DNA of 64,000 nucleotides from Chaunax sp. Z400 (GCA_037577475.1 JBAGJB010000141.1:217001-281000), one strand, 5' to 3'; numbered from the stretch's first letter, positions 1 through 13,907 are shown. Notes: generated from the letters alone by a model not told the origin. Made by a program: numbers and translations.

Positions 1-585
1 ATCTAATTATTTCCTTCATTTGAAGGTGGTGCCCCAAAATTATGAGTGCATAACATAACATATTTACACTACATAGTAATCAATCCGAGCAGCCAAAACA
101 CGAGCCAGTGTCCACAATTACTGCTAGCTTTAAGCGAAAACACCATAGCCACACAGCAGCAGCCTCTGGTGGACGAGGAAACACTCGAAGCACCAACCCT
201 CGGGCTACAAAGCTACAAGCGACGAGCCGATCAAAATATGGGTAACAAATATTCACCTGCTATCATGAATCTGCAATTGGGAGAAGATAGAAGAAACAGA
301 TCCTCTGGTGAAACCAGAAGATATAGACTCTCTCGGGTCATCCAGGGGTCACGGGTGACTTTGTTGACATAATTACTCGACCTGCACATGTGCGAGATGG
401 AACCATCCAGTGCTTGAAGCACCGCCTCTGGCAGTCAGACAGGATGAAGTAGAACAGGCATTTCTCAAAGAGATGGAGGGATGTAGAACAAACAGTAGAG
501 AGCAGATCTAAGTGTAGGGAGAACATATAGTTTTATTCCAGCACCACTGATGCATGTCTTCATCGCTCTGAAGGTGTCTGCTCAC
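1..585. other. Non-coding stretch, nothing recognised
   Basis: I see only short open frames with no protein similarity I recognise and no splice-site framing. A 108-codon open frame at 46-372 has no recognisable motif. Confidence 0.4.
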
Positions 586-710
586 CTGACAGAGGGACAG
601 AGAGCCCTGAGCTCCATCATCACCTCCCTGGTGAAGTCAGTTACCAGCCGTCGGCTCACCACCCTGCTGTCGTCCTCCAGCTGAGTCTGGTGACGGAGCC
701 ACTGCCACAC
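586..710 (-). CDS. Orphan malate-synthase-like exon (C-terminal domain)
   Basis: On the minus strand a 125-bp block starts after a CAG acceptor (711-713) and ends before a GTGAGC donor. It is open throughout and begins VWQWLRHQTQLEDDSRVV. The WQW-(L/V)-(R/H)-H motif followed by an L-(E/D)-D-(D/G) stretch resembles the C-terminal helical domain of malate synthase, the glyoxylate-cycle enzyme joining glyoxylate and acetyl-CoA, which is kept in some non-mammalian vertebrates. I found no other exon of the enzyme in the neighbouring sequence; upstream exons would lie to the right and the next exon possibly left of the window. It may be a relic or part of a gene with long introns. The identification rests on one exon and memory of the family. 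Confidence 0.4.
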
Positions 711-974
711 CTGACGCACACACACAGACACACCTGTCATACTCTTTCATGATCCTGTCACCTGTTATTAATGAACCTCTTTACCTGTGGAATGGACCAA
801 TCAGGTGGTTTGCTGTCCTGCTCCAAGTTTTTGGAGACATGTTGCTTAAAGAATTCAGAGTAAAATCAATGAAGCTGATGATGTAGAACTTTAGATATGT
901 TGTCTTTGTGCTGTTTTCAATTGAATTGAATGTTAAAAAGGATTAGTACATTATCACATTCTGTTTTATTAATG

Positions 975-1015
975 TTTTACAGAGCATCCCAACTTTTTTG
1001 GAATCTGCGTTGTAG
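975..1015. repeat. Decayed interspersed-repeat terminus
   Basis: The stretch containing CATCCCAACTTTTTTGGAAT followed by a GTTGTAG end matches a terminus I know as very common in fish genomes, attributed to non-autonomous DNA transposons. Only one end is recognisable here. Confidence 0.35.
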
Positions 1016-4000
1016 TGATAAAAAAATCAATTTGTAGGTTTTGGGAGACAAACTCTCCCTGAGAGCTTTGTAGTAATTTCTTGGAAATCTTTGGGGGTTG
1101 AGAATGAGGGAGCGCATCATTACGTTTACATTACATATCAGATTTAGATGTAAATCATTGCTAATGTTGATAAATGTTTAAAGTCGATCCTCTGTTGTAC
1201 ATGTGGGACGAGCTGAAGTTGGGTCATTAACCCTAAACCCACCTGAGATCTGGATATTTCTGCTGTGGCTGAATCTTCCACCTGGCCTCTGTAGAAGAAG
1301 TGGCCTAGCAACAGAACATGGTGTTAACAGTGTACACTGCCTCACTTCATCTGGTCTGCTCCTAAAGTTGAAAACAAGAACACATACATACCTGATAGCC
1401 AACTATTAATGAAGAGAACACCAACTGTGATATTATACTTCAACCCACAGAGGGTAACTCCTCCCAAAGGAACAACAAACACATCATAATATGTTTAATC
1501 ATTAGAGACGAATAGAGTGTAACCTGTTCTTTTACAGAAAGTTAACAAAGACACTAATACTTTGGCCCTCTAGCTGTTAAACTGTCCTGCTCTGTTCATT
1601 TTTCAACTCAGCTGAACACCTGGGAGATCGTAGGGAATATGTGTCCATCCGTTAGGTCCTCACCATAGGACCATCAAAGGGTTGAAGGTTTGAACCAATA
1701 AGTTACCTTCTCAAACAAAGTTACTTTCTCATTCAGGTGCTGGTATTTATCACAGATTAATTGAACATAAATCAGTACTCAGTAGTACCAATGTACTTTG
1801 GTTGGTACCCTTAAAAGTACTGTACCCAACCAGCTCCTCTGGTGTCTGGTGGAGGAGTGTGTTTGTGTAGATTCTTAGTCTACACTAAGGTGGAGGAACA
1901 AACCCAAAAACATTTTGCTGTGATTCCTCTTTTGTTTCTCCCCTATCTAAATCTTATGAGAAGAAATTTTTCATTCCCTCCTAATAACATCTACAATAAG
2001 TAAAATAGCAGCCACTTCATGTATGGTCTTGTCTGCCAAATGTGTAAACTGCAGCACAGAGGCCAAAGAGGCTGCCTGTTTGGAAATGGATGAATCTGCA
2101 ACCAGTGGTTGAATCTGAATGTATTATTACCTCCACTGATGAGGTGACAGACAATGAAAGCAAGAGATGAAAAACAAGGAGCGAGAGCTGACACAGGACA
2201 GAGCTTTAGACCCGCTCATACAGACAAGAGAGGAGAGGAAGAAAAGTCAGCAGCTCTAAATACTTAAGGAGCCACAGCGGGGCGAGGAAGACAGACAGAG
2301 GAGACAACTGACCCATTGTCTTGTGGAGATACAACACCCAGTCGAGCAAAGCGGACAATCTCTGCAGCACAGGACTCAGCTCTGTGGCCTCTAACAGCTC
2401 CACAGCCTTCATCCTGTTCATTAGAAGTGTTGTCTCGTCTGAGAGCCGGAGAGGAAGTGGGGTATGATATATCCAGTGAGTAAAACCTTAGTGTTTTCAC
2501 ACCATTTGCAACCCATCATCCTGGCAAAAAGAATGATGGCATTTTAGGCACGCTGAACTGAGGTGATTTTCATGTCATTCTGCTATTATTCTGCAAACAC
2601 AGAGGTTATGGTTATTCTCCAACAGCTGAGGCATCTGTGTCCTTGGACACAAATTTTTCCCATTCAATCAAAGTGTTTGATGACTCCTTACATAACGGCA
2701 TTGCAGGCAGTATGTGCTTTTTTCTTGGGCGATTAGGAAAGTGATGCACAGTGCCTTTATGCAGTCAATACCCAGAAAGAAATGCCCATTGCTCAGCGTG
2801 AATTCAAGTCTACTCATGGCTTTCCACTGACTTTGTATGTCATTGCACTGTGCAAAACATCTGCATCGCATTTGGTTTGAATGCAGCGACATGGTAATTC
2901 CCAGTGGTGTAGCTGTCTACAACTGCAAAGCATAATTCAGGTTTATTACAGCTTGGCTATTATTTCTATATTTTTAGTCATCATATATATGATCCTTTTT
3001 TGTTAATTACTCTATTACAAAAGTCAATAATGATCTTATAATTTTACAATTATGCAAAAATTATTTGGTAATCATGGTAGGATGTATTCACATCAGGGTA
3101 TTATTTCTGATTAATAACTCAAAAACTAATAAAACTGCTGTACTCCATACTCCATACTCCAAACTCCATACTTTCTCAATTAATTAAGTCCATTATGAAG
3201 TGTTGACAGGGATTCTACAGTAAAAGAAACAGCTGCAAAAGACACTTTTTGTTTTGCTTTTTGTTCTGTCTCTCCTTTGACTCATTATTCACAACAAAAA
3301 TATTCATAACACAACATGAAAATGGTCCAATCAATGAGTCAGCTCATTTTATTTTACCTTAGCGTGAAAGAGCTGACTCTACAGCCATGTCAGTCGCTCT
3401 GTGAGGCTGTTGGTGTATTAACATCAGTCCTGAGGGATGTGATCATTAGCAGACAGCTTTAAGTACAGGTCTGAATGCAAGCAAGATGCGTTGGGGACGC
3501 ATTTGGCGCATTTCCCTCTGCAGAGTTTACCTGAATGTGTCCTGTGACGCGTTATATCACTGCATACTTAAGTGTCCTCTGTGGGACCAGCAGACGCTGC
3601 AGCAACAGACATAACAGATTACATGCTGTCTGATATAGATGTAGTTTAAGGCAAATCTCTCTTTCCTGCCAGGGTAAGCAGCAGTTATTTAACACTAGGA
3701 TTGAGCCAGGGACAAGTGTTCAGTAGGAATAATGAGCACCAGCATTAACAGAGAAAAATGTGTCAATGTCTATATTTGTGATTAAGAAAAATCCTCAGTT
3801 GTGTCCACATCCTTCTGTGTTCCTGTGTTGGCAGGAAAATGACTGCTTGTTAGAATACGCACACACTCACCATTGTCACAAGCAGCCACTCTGTCCAACA
3901 GCTCATGACTCTCCTCTCTTCTCTCTAAATGAGTTGCGTTGGCTCGCTTCGGCACGTTACACCTTGAACCCTCGCTGCCTCTACCTGTTAGATTTGGCAC

Positions 4001-5588
4001 CTTTATACCTCAGCACCTCAATACCGTCGATCAGGGGAATGGCAAGAATACAGTCGCAAAGCTGAATGCATGTTTTCCCATATTGGCTCCTTAACTTTGT
4101 CTGTGTCTCTTTGCATTGATCAGCCAGCATCACAGTCTCAGATCATTTACAAAGTAGTAAGACCAGAGTATAGATCAACTTAAGCATATTAAATCTGCAT
4201 CAAGGGAAGAGAGTGAAACTTAAATCTAAAGCTTAAAAATCTTTAACCAGTTTGGTGCAGTTGTGAAAATAGTTTTAATCTAATGAGCTTGTCATAAATG
4301 TGGCAATGTTCTAATTAGCATTAAAAGGCTGTCATCTTCAGTTCCAGTGGTTAAGTGTAGACTAAATGAGGGTTAGCAAAAGTTCAGGACACACTTAGGA
4401 CTCATTTCATCCTGTCATTAACATCTCTCAGACATGCTCAGACTTTCTTGCTGTCATTGTCTGGGGCTGTCAACTGAGATATCAGCTGTTGTCATCAGCT
4501 GGTCACATCTGTCCAATAGCACAGAGACAATTTCATTGCTGACTCAACATCTTGCTGCTATTTTTATATATATATATATAATTCTCTCTGGATCTTTAGT
4601 TCATCAGTGTTGCTGTTATGCAGGCATCCGCTTCCCCATTACCAACCAGTTTTCACAGTCCCTCTTCATTATTTCTTCAGTCTCAGCAGAGTCATCAGCC
4701 ACCACCACCGACAGGACCTGGACTCCATGAGGGGGACTTATCTGCCCTGAGCTGCTGATAAGAGCAGCTCATATTCAACTTTTGGTAAATCTATAAAATG
4801 TGCATAAAATGACAAATTACGCTAGTAGGGGATGGGGACATAAGAAGCACAGTGACTGGGACACACTTTAGCATCAGCAGAGCTGAGTGTTTGGATGCAG
4901 TCGATGGAAAACCCCACTAAACCGTGGAGAGTGCACGGCGCCAAAGCTGGGAGCTGTACTGGCTGGCAGACAGCACCCGATAGGCCGGTGCTGCTGCAGC
5001 CACAGAGCTGTTGTGTCATATCACAGTAAAACAGCTTGAGATTGGCTTGCCATGATCCACAGAGGAGAAAAGAGAGATGGAAGTGGTGGCGAGGGATGGA
5101 GAGAGAAATGGAGATAGAGCTGTAGAGTGCCTTTCATTATTTGGAAGGGGAGTCCTCCAAAGTAGACAGGGAGAGAGGGATATTTTCTGTCTTTTTTATA
5201 TTCTCTCCTCACACAGTTGGCCAAGATTACAATGATTGTACAAATATTCACTATATCACTGCAACTCACACACATACACTCTTCCAACATGTCCTGCTCC
5301 TTATCTCTCGTCCTTTGTCTTCTTCTGTGGTTTCACCTCAGGCTCTGCGTGTATGTAATCTCATGCCTACTCTACCTTGACAAGGCAGATACACCTCCCA
5401 CTCGTCCCTCGGGGTGATTAAGCCCTCATTAGAAATATGGAAGTGTCCTCCTGCTGCCCGTCTTTATTTTATAATCCAAACATCTCCTGGTGTGAGACAA
5501 TATTTTTATATTATTAATATAATAATAATAATATTTTTTTTCCTTCGCTCTTTTCGTTCACTCTCTCCCAAAGCATGAAAGTTTTTTT

Positions 5589-5620
5589 CATTAGTTGCAA
5601 TCATTAGATTGCAACTAATG
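5589..5620. repeat. Perfect 14-bp inverted repeat with 4-nt loop
   Basis: CATTAGTTGCAATC (5589-5602) is followed by ATTA and then by its exact reverse complement (5607-5620). It could form a small hairpin or be a transposon footprint. No function is suggested by the surroundings. Confidence 0.6.
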
Positions 5621-7371
5621 ATTATTTTATTATGGATTCATCTGCTTAGTATTTCCTCCATTTATAGGTTGATTGTTTGGTTTGTAAAAGTTCAGAACAT
5701 AGTAAGAAATCAACACATTCAAAATGCCTCTTATATCAAACCAATATGACTTGTGTGGACTTTTTTTTCCATCATAAACTGGGATGCAAGTGATTTGCTG
5801 AGAGAGGAATCCAAACATTGCTGTTTTGTTCTCATCAACAAATCTTTCCTGAGGTCTGACAGTGCAGTGGTTCTTCAGATTTCACTTTATTTTCTTCTGT
5901 AAGGTGGTGACTTTCAGACTGAATCAACCACTGGAGCAGGTTGTGAGTCAGTGTCAGTCTTTAAGTTGCATTCCCTGAGACAAATTGGTGGTGTTGATGG
6001 ATCTTTGTGGCTGAAGAGTGCATCCAGATTACTGAGACAAATGGAGACATGATAAGAGATGTGAATCATGACTCAGTGCTTCTAGTTTTATCTCCTGTGA
6101 GGCATCTTGCTCTTGGGCAGGGTGTCTGTAACTGGTTCACTAATCCACCCATTTCTCCGTGAGCATTTATTGATTTCTCAAATTAGTTCCAACAAATGAG
6201 TCTTATAATTCCATATAACACAGCAGTATTTGTCAAAATTGTTAATGCTACAAACCTGGATAAAACAACATCCTGTTTACTGGCTTTGGTGACACACCCA
6301 AATGAAATGTTGATTATAATGCAGAGTGGTGGTCCAATGCTAAGGTCAGTGACCCCTCAAGATCACAGAAATTGCCTCTATGTCTGAAATAAAACGTTGG
6401 TATGTAGATATATGGTGAAACTTCATACTTCGGTCATAAAAAGCACAATTTGTTTGCTTATCTGCCTCACTAAGAGGAGATGGTTGAGATGGAGAAACAG
6501 CATCATATCCTATATGTAATCTATATTTGTTTCTATACCATATGAATCACTGTATAGTTGCTTTTTTGAAAGCAGGGATTTGCTAAATTGGATTAGCCGT
6601 TCTCACTGAGGATCCTTATAGCATGATTGACAGCTGATCAGCTGTGATGCGAACCCCACGCACTGAGTGGGCCGTACCCTGAGGCCAGTGGCAGCTTGGA
6701 AGAGTTGCAGGTGGCAGCTGATTGGTTAGTTGATGAAAGCTGAAGTGTGGAGATCACATTCAGTTCAGGATCGTGCGCTTCATTGGTATGAAGACACCAA
6801 GCTTTTGTTTCCTGGCTGTTGGGTTTTCTTGTTTCCTTCTTTGGTGTTTTTATAGAGTTTAATTCAAAATTCTCACAGAGCCCCTAAAGTCCCATAAGTT
6901 ATACTGTTGCCAAAATATGCTACGGTTAAGTCAGTATGTTAATATGTGAAATTTAGCACATTTGTCTGTGTGATATTCATGCAGATTACATCCAACAGGA
7001 CAGGTCTATTTACACCTTATATTGTATCATGTAACACTGAAATGGTAATCTTAGCTATAGGAAGTGTTTGAATGATAACGTTAGTTGCTGTCTGACGAGC
7101 TAATGGGTTATCAAATATATTTTTTAACTTTGAAATATCCTTCCAGACTTTCACTTTACCTCTGTTTACAATTGCTGATCAGTGGAGATGAAAATATAAC
7201 AATTTATTAGATTCCCTACATTTATATAACTTGCAGCCTGAAACACAGCAGTATAATGTCATGGTCTATTTACGTAGGATTGTCATTAAGAGTAGTATTT
7301 CAGTATCATCATTAATACTGTGTTTATAGAAGTATATTCATTAGATTTTAATTGTGTAACCCAGAGGCAGA

Positions 7372-7689
7372 TCTAGGATTTTTTTCTCCAGCTCAGGGGT
7401 CACAAAGGGGCCACATTTTACACAGATGGGCCAAGTATATGTCCAACATCCATTCACATTTTCTTATTCAGTAAGATCTATATACATTTCATTCCTTGTT
7501 TGCCATAAACCCCATAGCTTTGGGAAAAGACTCACATAATTAGGTATAAAGTTTAGGATCAAAAAAGATCAAAAAAGCTTAGGAAATAAAAATTCTTAAT
7601 TTTCCTACTGAAAAAACATAATAGATAATAAACTTTTTTTTTCAGCTGTGGCCAGTGCTCCTCTGGCCCCACCCCTGGATCCACCCATG
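7372..7689. mobile_element. hAT-type MITE (non-autonomous DNA transposon)
   Basis: The left end CAGAGGCAGATCTAGG and the right end CCTGGATCCACCCATG are imperfect inverted repeats. They are flanked by similar 8-mers (GTGTAACC on the left, GTACAACC on the right), as expected for an 8-bp hAT target duplication with two changes. The right end is preceded by the GGCCAGTGCTCCTCTGGCCC type of sequence seen in this class of element. No transposase is present. Confidence 0.45.
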
Positions 7690-8366
7690 GTACAACCTGA
7701 TTTAGTAAATAACTACTTTGACACCAGCTTCCTGTTATTAAGAACATAATAAAGACGACAAACCTGGTGATAGAATAACAAATCGCTTGTGGTGCCATTA
7801 ATTTATTCTAAAATTAAAATCCAAATTTACTTTGATAATATCTTCTGACTCCTTCATTGGTCTAAGAAAGTTTTCCATTAGTAACCCACTGCTTCATGGA
7901 GTAGTGTCATCAGGAGAGCACAACATTGCTCAATGTTGTTTGTGTTATTGCCATTATCCCTCCAGAGTGGCGACTCCACAGACGGCTACAGAATAAGTGT
8001 GTTGTCGTCAGTCTGGGCCTTAATTGAAGTTCCAGAATGAAAACAGCCCGTCAGGTCACATGTGGTGTAACGAAAACAAAATGACTAAGCAGGCGCTGTT
8101 TAATATACAGGTGTCACGCCGCTGTGGTAAGTCAGAGTGTCGCCCAGGCGGGTGGGATGGCAGGGGGAGTGGAGGAGGGGGCGGGTGTTCTCTGGTGCAT
8201 AAAGGGGTAATAAAGGGTAAGAGATGCGGTATGGTTGTGACCCCTGTCAATCTGCTGCATGTTAGGGACAGACGACTGCTGGATGGGGGTCAAGCTGTTA
8301 ACCTTAGTCAACTTCTGTTAAGCCTGAGTTATTTACTGAGTTTTAAATCATGCAGCCCTCGGCATA

Positions 8367-8370
<4 letters not shown>

Positions 8371-8416
<46 letters not shown>
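8371..8416. repeat. (GT)23 microsatellite
   Basis: An uninterrupted GT dinucleotide run. A near-complementary run of CA-rich sequence lies about 75 bp to the right (8488-8518). Confidence 0.95.
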
Positions 8417-8417
<1 letters not shown>

Positions 8418-10129
8418 CTCTCAGCCAGTGTATCAAATAAATAAATATCACTACTGTTTTATATGTCATCTTCATTTGCACAGTCAGGCACACACACAGC
8501 ACAAAAACACACACACATGGTTTTAACCCATATTAAGCAGTCTAACAGGGGGGAGATGAAACGATTGACTGTCAATAAATCACACTCATAAACAGCTCAA
8601 ATCTACCTAAATGTAATACAATTAGAATCAAATGGATCTGACTCGGCTGTCTCTGCTAGTCAATACAAACAGATATAATCATTTTATTAACATTTAGCAT
8701 CATTTCTGTTGGATGTGCAGATAATTATAAATATTTCAACAGAAATACATAAGAAAAAAACAACTTTTTTTGCACAAATTACCATATATTCTGAATCTCC
8801 TCTCGTGTAAGTGGTGCATAGTGGCACTACAGAGGATATATGAACCCTCATCCTGGTGCTTTTCAAGCATGCCTGAACAAAGCATACATGTCAGGTGATA
8901 CGGTTCACCTGTTATTTATACATTGTGATTGTGGGTGTCGGCATGAAATACGACCTTATTCGACTGACACTGATGAATTTGTTCTGCCTTTTTTAATTTG
9001 TAAGAACAGGGCCACAGAGTGTGTCAAAGCTTTGTGACCTCTGCCCAGTACAGGTTCCTCAGGTCTTTAATCAAATTGTTTGTATTAAATTAAGCTATTT
9101 TCACATCTACTCCCTACAGTTCAGCAGAAATACCATGCAGTCTACTTTACTTTTGTTATGTCAGCTTACATTATAATATTTCCACACTTCTCACGTGGCT
9201 CCTCCTCTGCCTACCTGCTCAACTAGAGGTTAATTGTACTGGTATCGGTATTGGTATCACTAGCTTTATATATTGGTGAACAACTCCGTCAACAGACTCA
9301 CACACACCCACACCAACGGCTACATCCACTGGGCAGACGTACTGCCTCTTGCATACTGTATTTCATTCAGTGAACACGCGTCATTCTCCTGGAATTATCT
9401 ATTTATGAACAGTGTTCAGAGAGAAAAGATAACATGTGTGTGCAATGAGGTTTTAGCTCTCATTAAATATTGATCAGCTCCTTTCATCTGGTCTTCCCCC
9501 CGTACTCTTGTTCACCCTCATGTCTTCACGGAGAGGAGGAAAGGTACAGCACCACATAAAGACACAAATACTACATCTTCTCTGTTGCTGACATAACAAA
9601 TGCGGACAAAACACACAGAATCCAACTGTGAATGCACAGAATTCAGTGGAAACAAGCAGGCTGTATAGGCAGATGCCCCACAGCGAGAGACCAGCATCGT
9701 AAATATTCATACATTCCCATGATTGCAGAAAATGTAAATAAGTCAACGGTTGTGAAATTGCCGTCATCTGGTAACTCTGGGGGGGGGGGGAGTGGAGGAG
9801 AGAAAGTGATGACGGACGAGAGGCAGGCCAAGGAGAAGAGCTAAAGGATATTCCTTGTGTGCTGGGAAAATGATGACGCTATAACGCAGACAGGATTCAC
9901 TCTGACCAATCAGTGGTGCAAAAAAAGTAGAACCAGATACCAGGTGCTTTTTCATTTTTTTTTATAATGGCTTAAAAATTATAGAGGTTCCAACATATTT
10001 TTTACAGGTTTCAGGATATAATTGAGACGATAGCACCTGAAGTGGTGAATAAAAATACTGAGGATCTTCGGAGTGATATTTAAATGTTATCAGCACAGAT
10101 TGTGTTATATTAGTCAACCATCAGCTACA

Positions 10130-10534
10130 TTATGTTCTTTGAGCCTGCTGTTGACAAAAACTGACCACCTCTGTCTCCATCAGATGGAACAAGAACTCCT
10201 GCAAGAGCTGGTCAAAGAACAGCAGCATTGAAGAGGAGCAGTGAGAGGTTCCTCTGGAGGAGGAGGCGGCTTCTGCAGGCGGCTCTGTGGATGAGGAGAT
10301 GACCACTGTTGGAAATGATGTGACTAAGGACACATCCTTGGTCAGACTGGAGAGCAGCGTGATTTTTTCCTTGGATCCTGAGTTATAAAGTACTGCAGCA
10401 GGAGGAAAGTGAGACGTCTGAGAGACGTGTCCGTGGTTCAGGACAGTGATGTAGAGGAGAAGAGGAGAGTGAAGGTCTTCCTCAGTGGATTCTGATGACA
10501 TGCTGCTTCTGTATTTCCAGGACAAAATCACCAT
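10130..10534 (-). CDS. Orphan 134-codon open frame, unrecognised
   Basis: This is the longest non-repetitive minus-strand open frame in the left third of the window. It is Ser/Thr-rich in the middle (several SSS runs) and has a Leu/Phe-rich segment near the C-terminus (FFDQLLQEFLFHL). I recognise no domain, signal peptide or splice context, and no expression signal is visible. It may well be a chance open frame. Confidence 0.12.
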   Translation of the reverse strand: MVILSWKYRSSMSSESTEEDLHSPLLLYITVLNHGHVSQTSHFPPAAVLYNSGSKEKITLLSSLTKDVSLVTSFPTVVISSSTEPPAEAASSSRGTSHCSSSMLLFFDQLLQEFLFHLMETEVVSFCQQQAQRT

Positions 10535-11361
10535 GATTTATCAGCTGTAATATTTCAAAATGCAATCAATAAATACTACTATTTCTACATTATAATAATT
10601 TTCTCTACATGTATTGTTTATGCACTGTTTATTTGTTCAGTATTCAAGAAATACATGGCTTTTTTGTGCATTTAAAATACTGAATACATTACACAAGTTG
10701 AAGGTCATACAAATGGACACACACTATAATGAAATACATGAATTATAAATATTTCAGAACAACTAGAAATTCATCTGACTGCCGACTGTACAGAACAGTA
10801 AATGTATTCATGCTTCATGTGTTCTTATTTTTAATTCATTTTAGTTGTGTATCAGCTAAACACTGCTCTTCTCATTGCCACCGAGTTTGGATTCATAAGA
10901 CTTCACACTGCTTATTTGTGTGTAAGGATGGGCAATGTTTTATATTAAAGAAATACATTATAAGAGTATTTGCTGTTATCGCTAGAGGATGCCTTTTGCT
11001 TCTGAGCCAAACTCATCTGTGCAGCTCTGACCAGGCTCTGCATTCATAAGTAACTGTACTGCTGATACTCTGCTGGAAGGCACAAAGAAAACTCATAAAA
11101 TCTTGGCCAGGACACTTATCATCTCTGGTTTCCTGTTTACTATGACAAGTTTTAAATAATCATGCAGCCCAATGATTTGCCCCTACTCTCCTCGTTTTAT
11201 TAAAAGGTCATCAATGTTACATCAAAATGAGCAAAATACCTACATGGAATAATATACTAACCAACTTTAAAAACGCATATTTTTAAGAACACAGTATTTC
11301 CTTCCTTCCTTCCTGTCCTAATCTACTGAAACAAACAAGCATGTGATGCACTGAAATTACC

Positions 11362-12077
11362 GTTTTAAGTACCCACAACCAAAACATGTTAAATCATGAA
11401 TAACCATCATTTAGTCATAACATAGAAATAACAGTCATTGGTGCATTTCAGAGTAAACGATATTGGTGAGATTTTTTTCTACATGATTGAAAACACCTGG
11501 CCAAGGCAATAAAATCCCGAATCTAATCAATGTCCCACTTAAACAACTGATGATGCCACGGCGTCCGCAAAACTTACATGACCAGACAGTTGGGATGCTG
11601 TTGATGCTGATGGTCTGAACTCTGCAGACACATGTAGCACAGATGTTACAGATGTTATGGCACATTGCACAGTGGAGGCAGATCACATTTAGTGACAAGT
11701 CCAGATTTAACTTGCACAGAGCTGATGGTCATAGGTGTGTGTATCGTCGTCGTGGGGAACGCTATCCTGCAGCATACATCCAGGAAGTGGACCGTTTTGG
11801 TGTTGGTGTCATGATGTGGGGAGCCATTGCTAATGGATGGTGGTCAGACCTTGTCCACATCCTTGGTACACTGACAGCTATCCGCTACCGAGATACAGTC
11901 CCAGGTCCATCCCCAGGATACAGCAATCAGGCATCACCATCATGTATGACAATGCCAGACCACATGTGGCTCATGTCTGTCAGGAGTAGCCTGGACCAGA
12001 ACAATGTCGCTGTCCTTCCTTGGCCAGCATATTCACCAGATCTCAACCCAATAGAGCATCTGTGGGATGGGCAATAA
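11362..12077 (+). mobile_element. Broken Tc1/mariner transposon with transposase remnant
   Basis: The coding remnant is clearest from 11643 onward: FSDKSRFNLHRADG carries the first catalytic Asp of the DDE domain, then VGVMMWGAIANG, and finally AYSPDLNPIEHLWD carries the terminal Glu. The second Asp block (MYDNARPHVAHVC) is readable only in another frame near 11940, so at least one frameshift separates the catalytic residues. An in-frame stop interrupts the upstream part. The coding similarity stops abruptly at 12077, so the element is 3'-truncated. The left end matches, in inverse orientation, the second copy at 51690-52392. It is not autonomous. Confidence 0.85.
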
Positions 12078-13900
12078 ATAAAGAGAGAATTAATATGATG
12101 ATGAAATAAAAGTAAATCAATATAACAAATAGATAAAAAATAAGATAGTAAAAGGTAATAAGAAAAACATAATAAAAAGTCATCACATCCCAAAGGTAAA
12201 ATCACAAAATAAGACTAAAACAAAGGGGTAAAAATAATAATTTAGAGGATTTGGAGTGAGTTACATGGGATGTTGTGACAAACAACAGTCTATATATTAG
12301 CTCGGCACATTTATTCATCATCTCCACTGACTAACAGCAGTCACTTACCCCAGCTGATGGGTGAGAATAAATTATAGTACCTGAGATGAAACGATCGAAA
12401 TCTAATAAATTAATTATTCATCTTTAGAGGTGCTGATGGGTTCAGGCTAGCTGTTAGCTTCATGACAAGGTTATCCTTTTGTCTCAGACATCTGTCGAAA
12501 GCCAATAAGCACATTTCCTAAATATCGAACCATTCCTTTAACAAGCGAACTGGTCTGATCTTTGCATTTGTCCATATTTGACGTAGTAGCACTGTGCACT
12601 GAAAGCATGATCAGCCCTCTTGTCCTTGTGCTTTAAATATGTTCCACAGGGTGTGAAGGGTTCAGAGAGGTTAGTGTGACTGATGAGGACATCAGAAATA
12701 ACCTTGCTCTCCATATCAAACGCTATGACATTTTCTCTTTACTGATAACAAGCCAAAAGTAGCCCCTGAATTGCACGTGTTACAAATGCCTTTAAGCATA
12801 AAGGCAACATTCACCTCAATCATGTAAGATATCCTTGTGAAACGGTGTATCTGACATGGTAAAAGAACACAGTGTTTACCCAAGAAAGTGGTGGCCACGC
12901 TTGTCCTTATAGCACATTATAGTTCTATAGAGCCATAGCGTTAGAGTGTGTCCAAGGTCTGCAGTGATTGATGTTCCTTCAGAGGCCTCTGGGCTTTGGG
13001 GACCGCAGATATGACCTCTGCAGAGGTGAGTGGATCGGCAGCTCCACTATGACTGACTGCCTACCTGGAGGAACGGTCCTTCTGTTACAAACTAGACCTG
13101 CTGAACCCAAAATAGCGGACACAGAGAGGAGGCCAGGAAAAAGGATATGAACTGTTTAATTAAACACAAAAAGTCTCCACAGGAAAATTAACTCCAGAAC
13201 TTCACAGGGAATGATCGGGCTGGGCAGGAGGAGCAGGAAGGCAGGTGTGTCTGATCCTACAGACAAAGGAGAGGTGGATTCAAAAAACTGGTTTAAAAAA
13301 ACAGGAATCACTTAGCAGATTTGGCCGAAGAGTCATAGTTACCACGCTGGCGAAGTCTTGTGAGGAGAGCCGGTGTCTTATTCTGCCACTGATTGAAGAT
13401 TGGTTGAAGATGAGCTGGATGATGATGATGAACAGCTGTGGTGGAGTGAGGGAGAAACCAGGTATCCACGCCGGCCCGACAGCGATGTAAACAAAGAACC
13501 ACGTGGAGACATACAAAAACAGACGCAGATCCTAACATTCACTTAATTACAAGGAAGGTAACAACATAAGGTATAATGGCTGGAGTCAAAATCTGAACCA
13601 CAACAATAGTAGCGATACACAGCTAACCAGCTATCATATCAAAGAATACTGGACATAAGAACAACTGCGTGTTAGCATGCTAAACCGAGTGGGTAATTCT
13701 CACTAATGACACCTTATAGCACATTTCTAATTCATTTAGCTGCTCTGAGCTTTACTACAGTTGTCCCTGCATTTTGTTTTGCATTTTATAACAATTAATT
13801 AAATATTTAACAAGACAATGACAAAAGTCACACATATTAGCAGCTAAAACGTTCTGGCAATTTCTCGGCCACCTCACTCTATCGCTGCGCAGGACGAAAG
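12078..13900. other. Intergenic stretch upstream of the kinase gene
   Basis: AT-rich sequence with no recognisable exon. A block at 13080-13540 has the look of an old dispersed repeat but I could not define its ends. Confidence 0.35.
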
Positions 13901-13907
13901 ACCTCTA

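Larger units (their letters stand above)
711..7371. other. Intergenic stretch without a supported gene
   Basis: Short random open frames only. It holds a decayed repeat tail near 975-1015, a 4560-4580 AT run and a perfect hairpin at 5589-5620. A minus-strand frame at 2206-2421 (71 codons) has no recognisable domain and was not called. Confidence 0.4.
7690..11361. other. Intergenic stretch without a supported gene
   Basis: It contains the GT microsatellite at 8371-8416, a G run at 9780-9790 and the weak orphan frame at 10130-10534. No splice-framed coding block was recognised. Confidence 0.4.

Noticed and set aside
2206..2500. Overlapping minus-strand open frames of 71-78 codons
   Set aside because: No recognisable domain, no agreement with splice junctions, and two frames open over the same bases.
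3760..4065. 101-codon plus-strand open frame
   Set aside because: No motif, no conserved-looking splice flanks; length is not unusual for random sequence of this size.
11435..11698. Minus-strand 87-codon frame in the Tc1 copy
   Set aside because: Antisense shadow of the transposase remnant.
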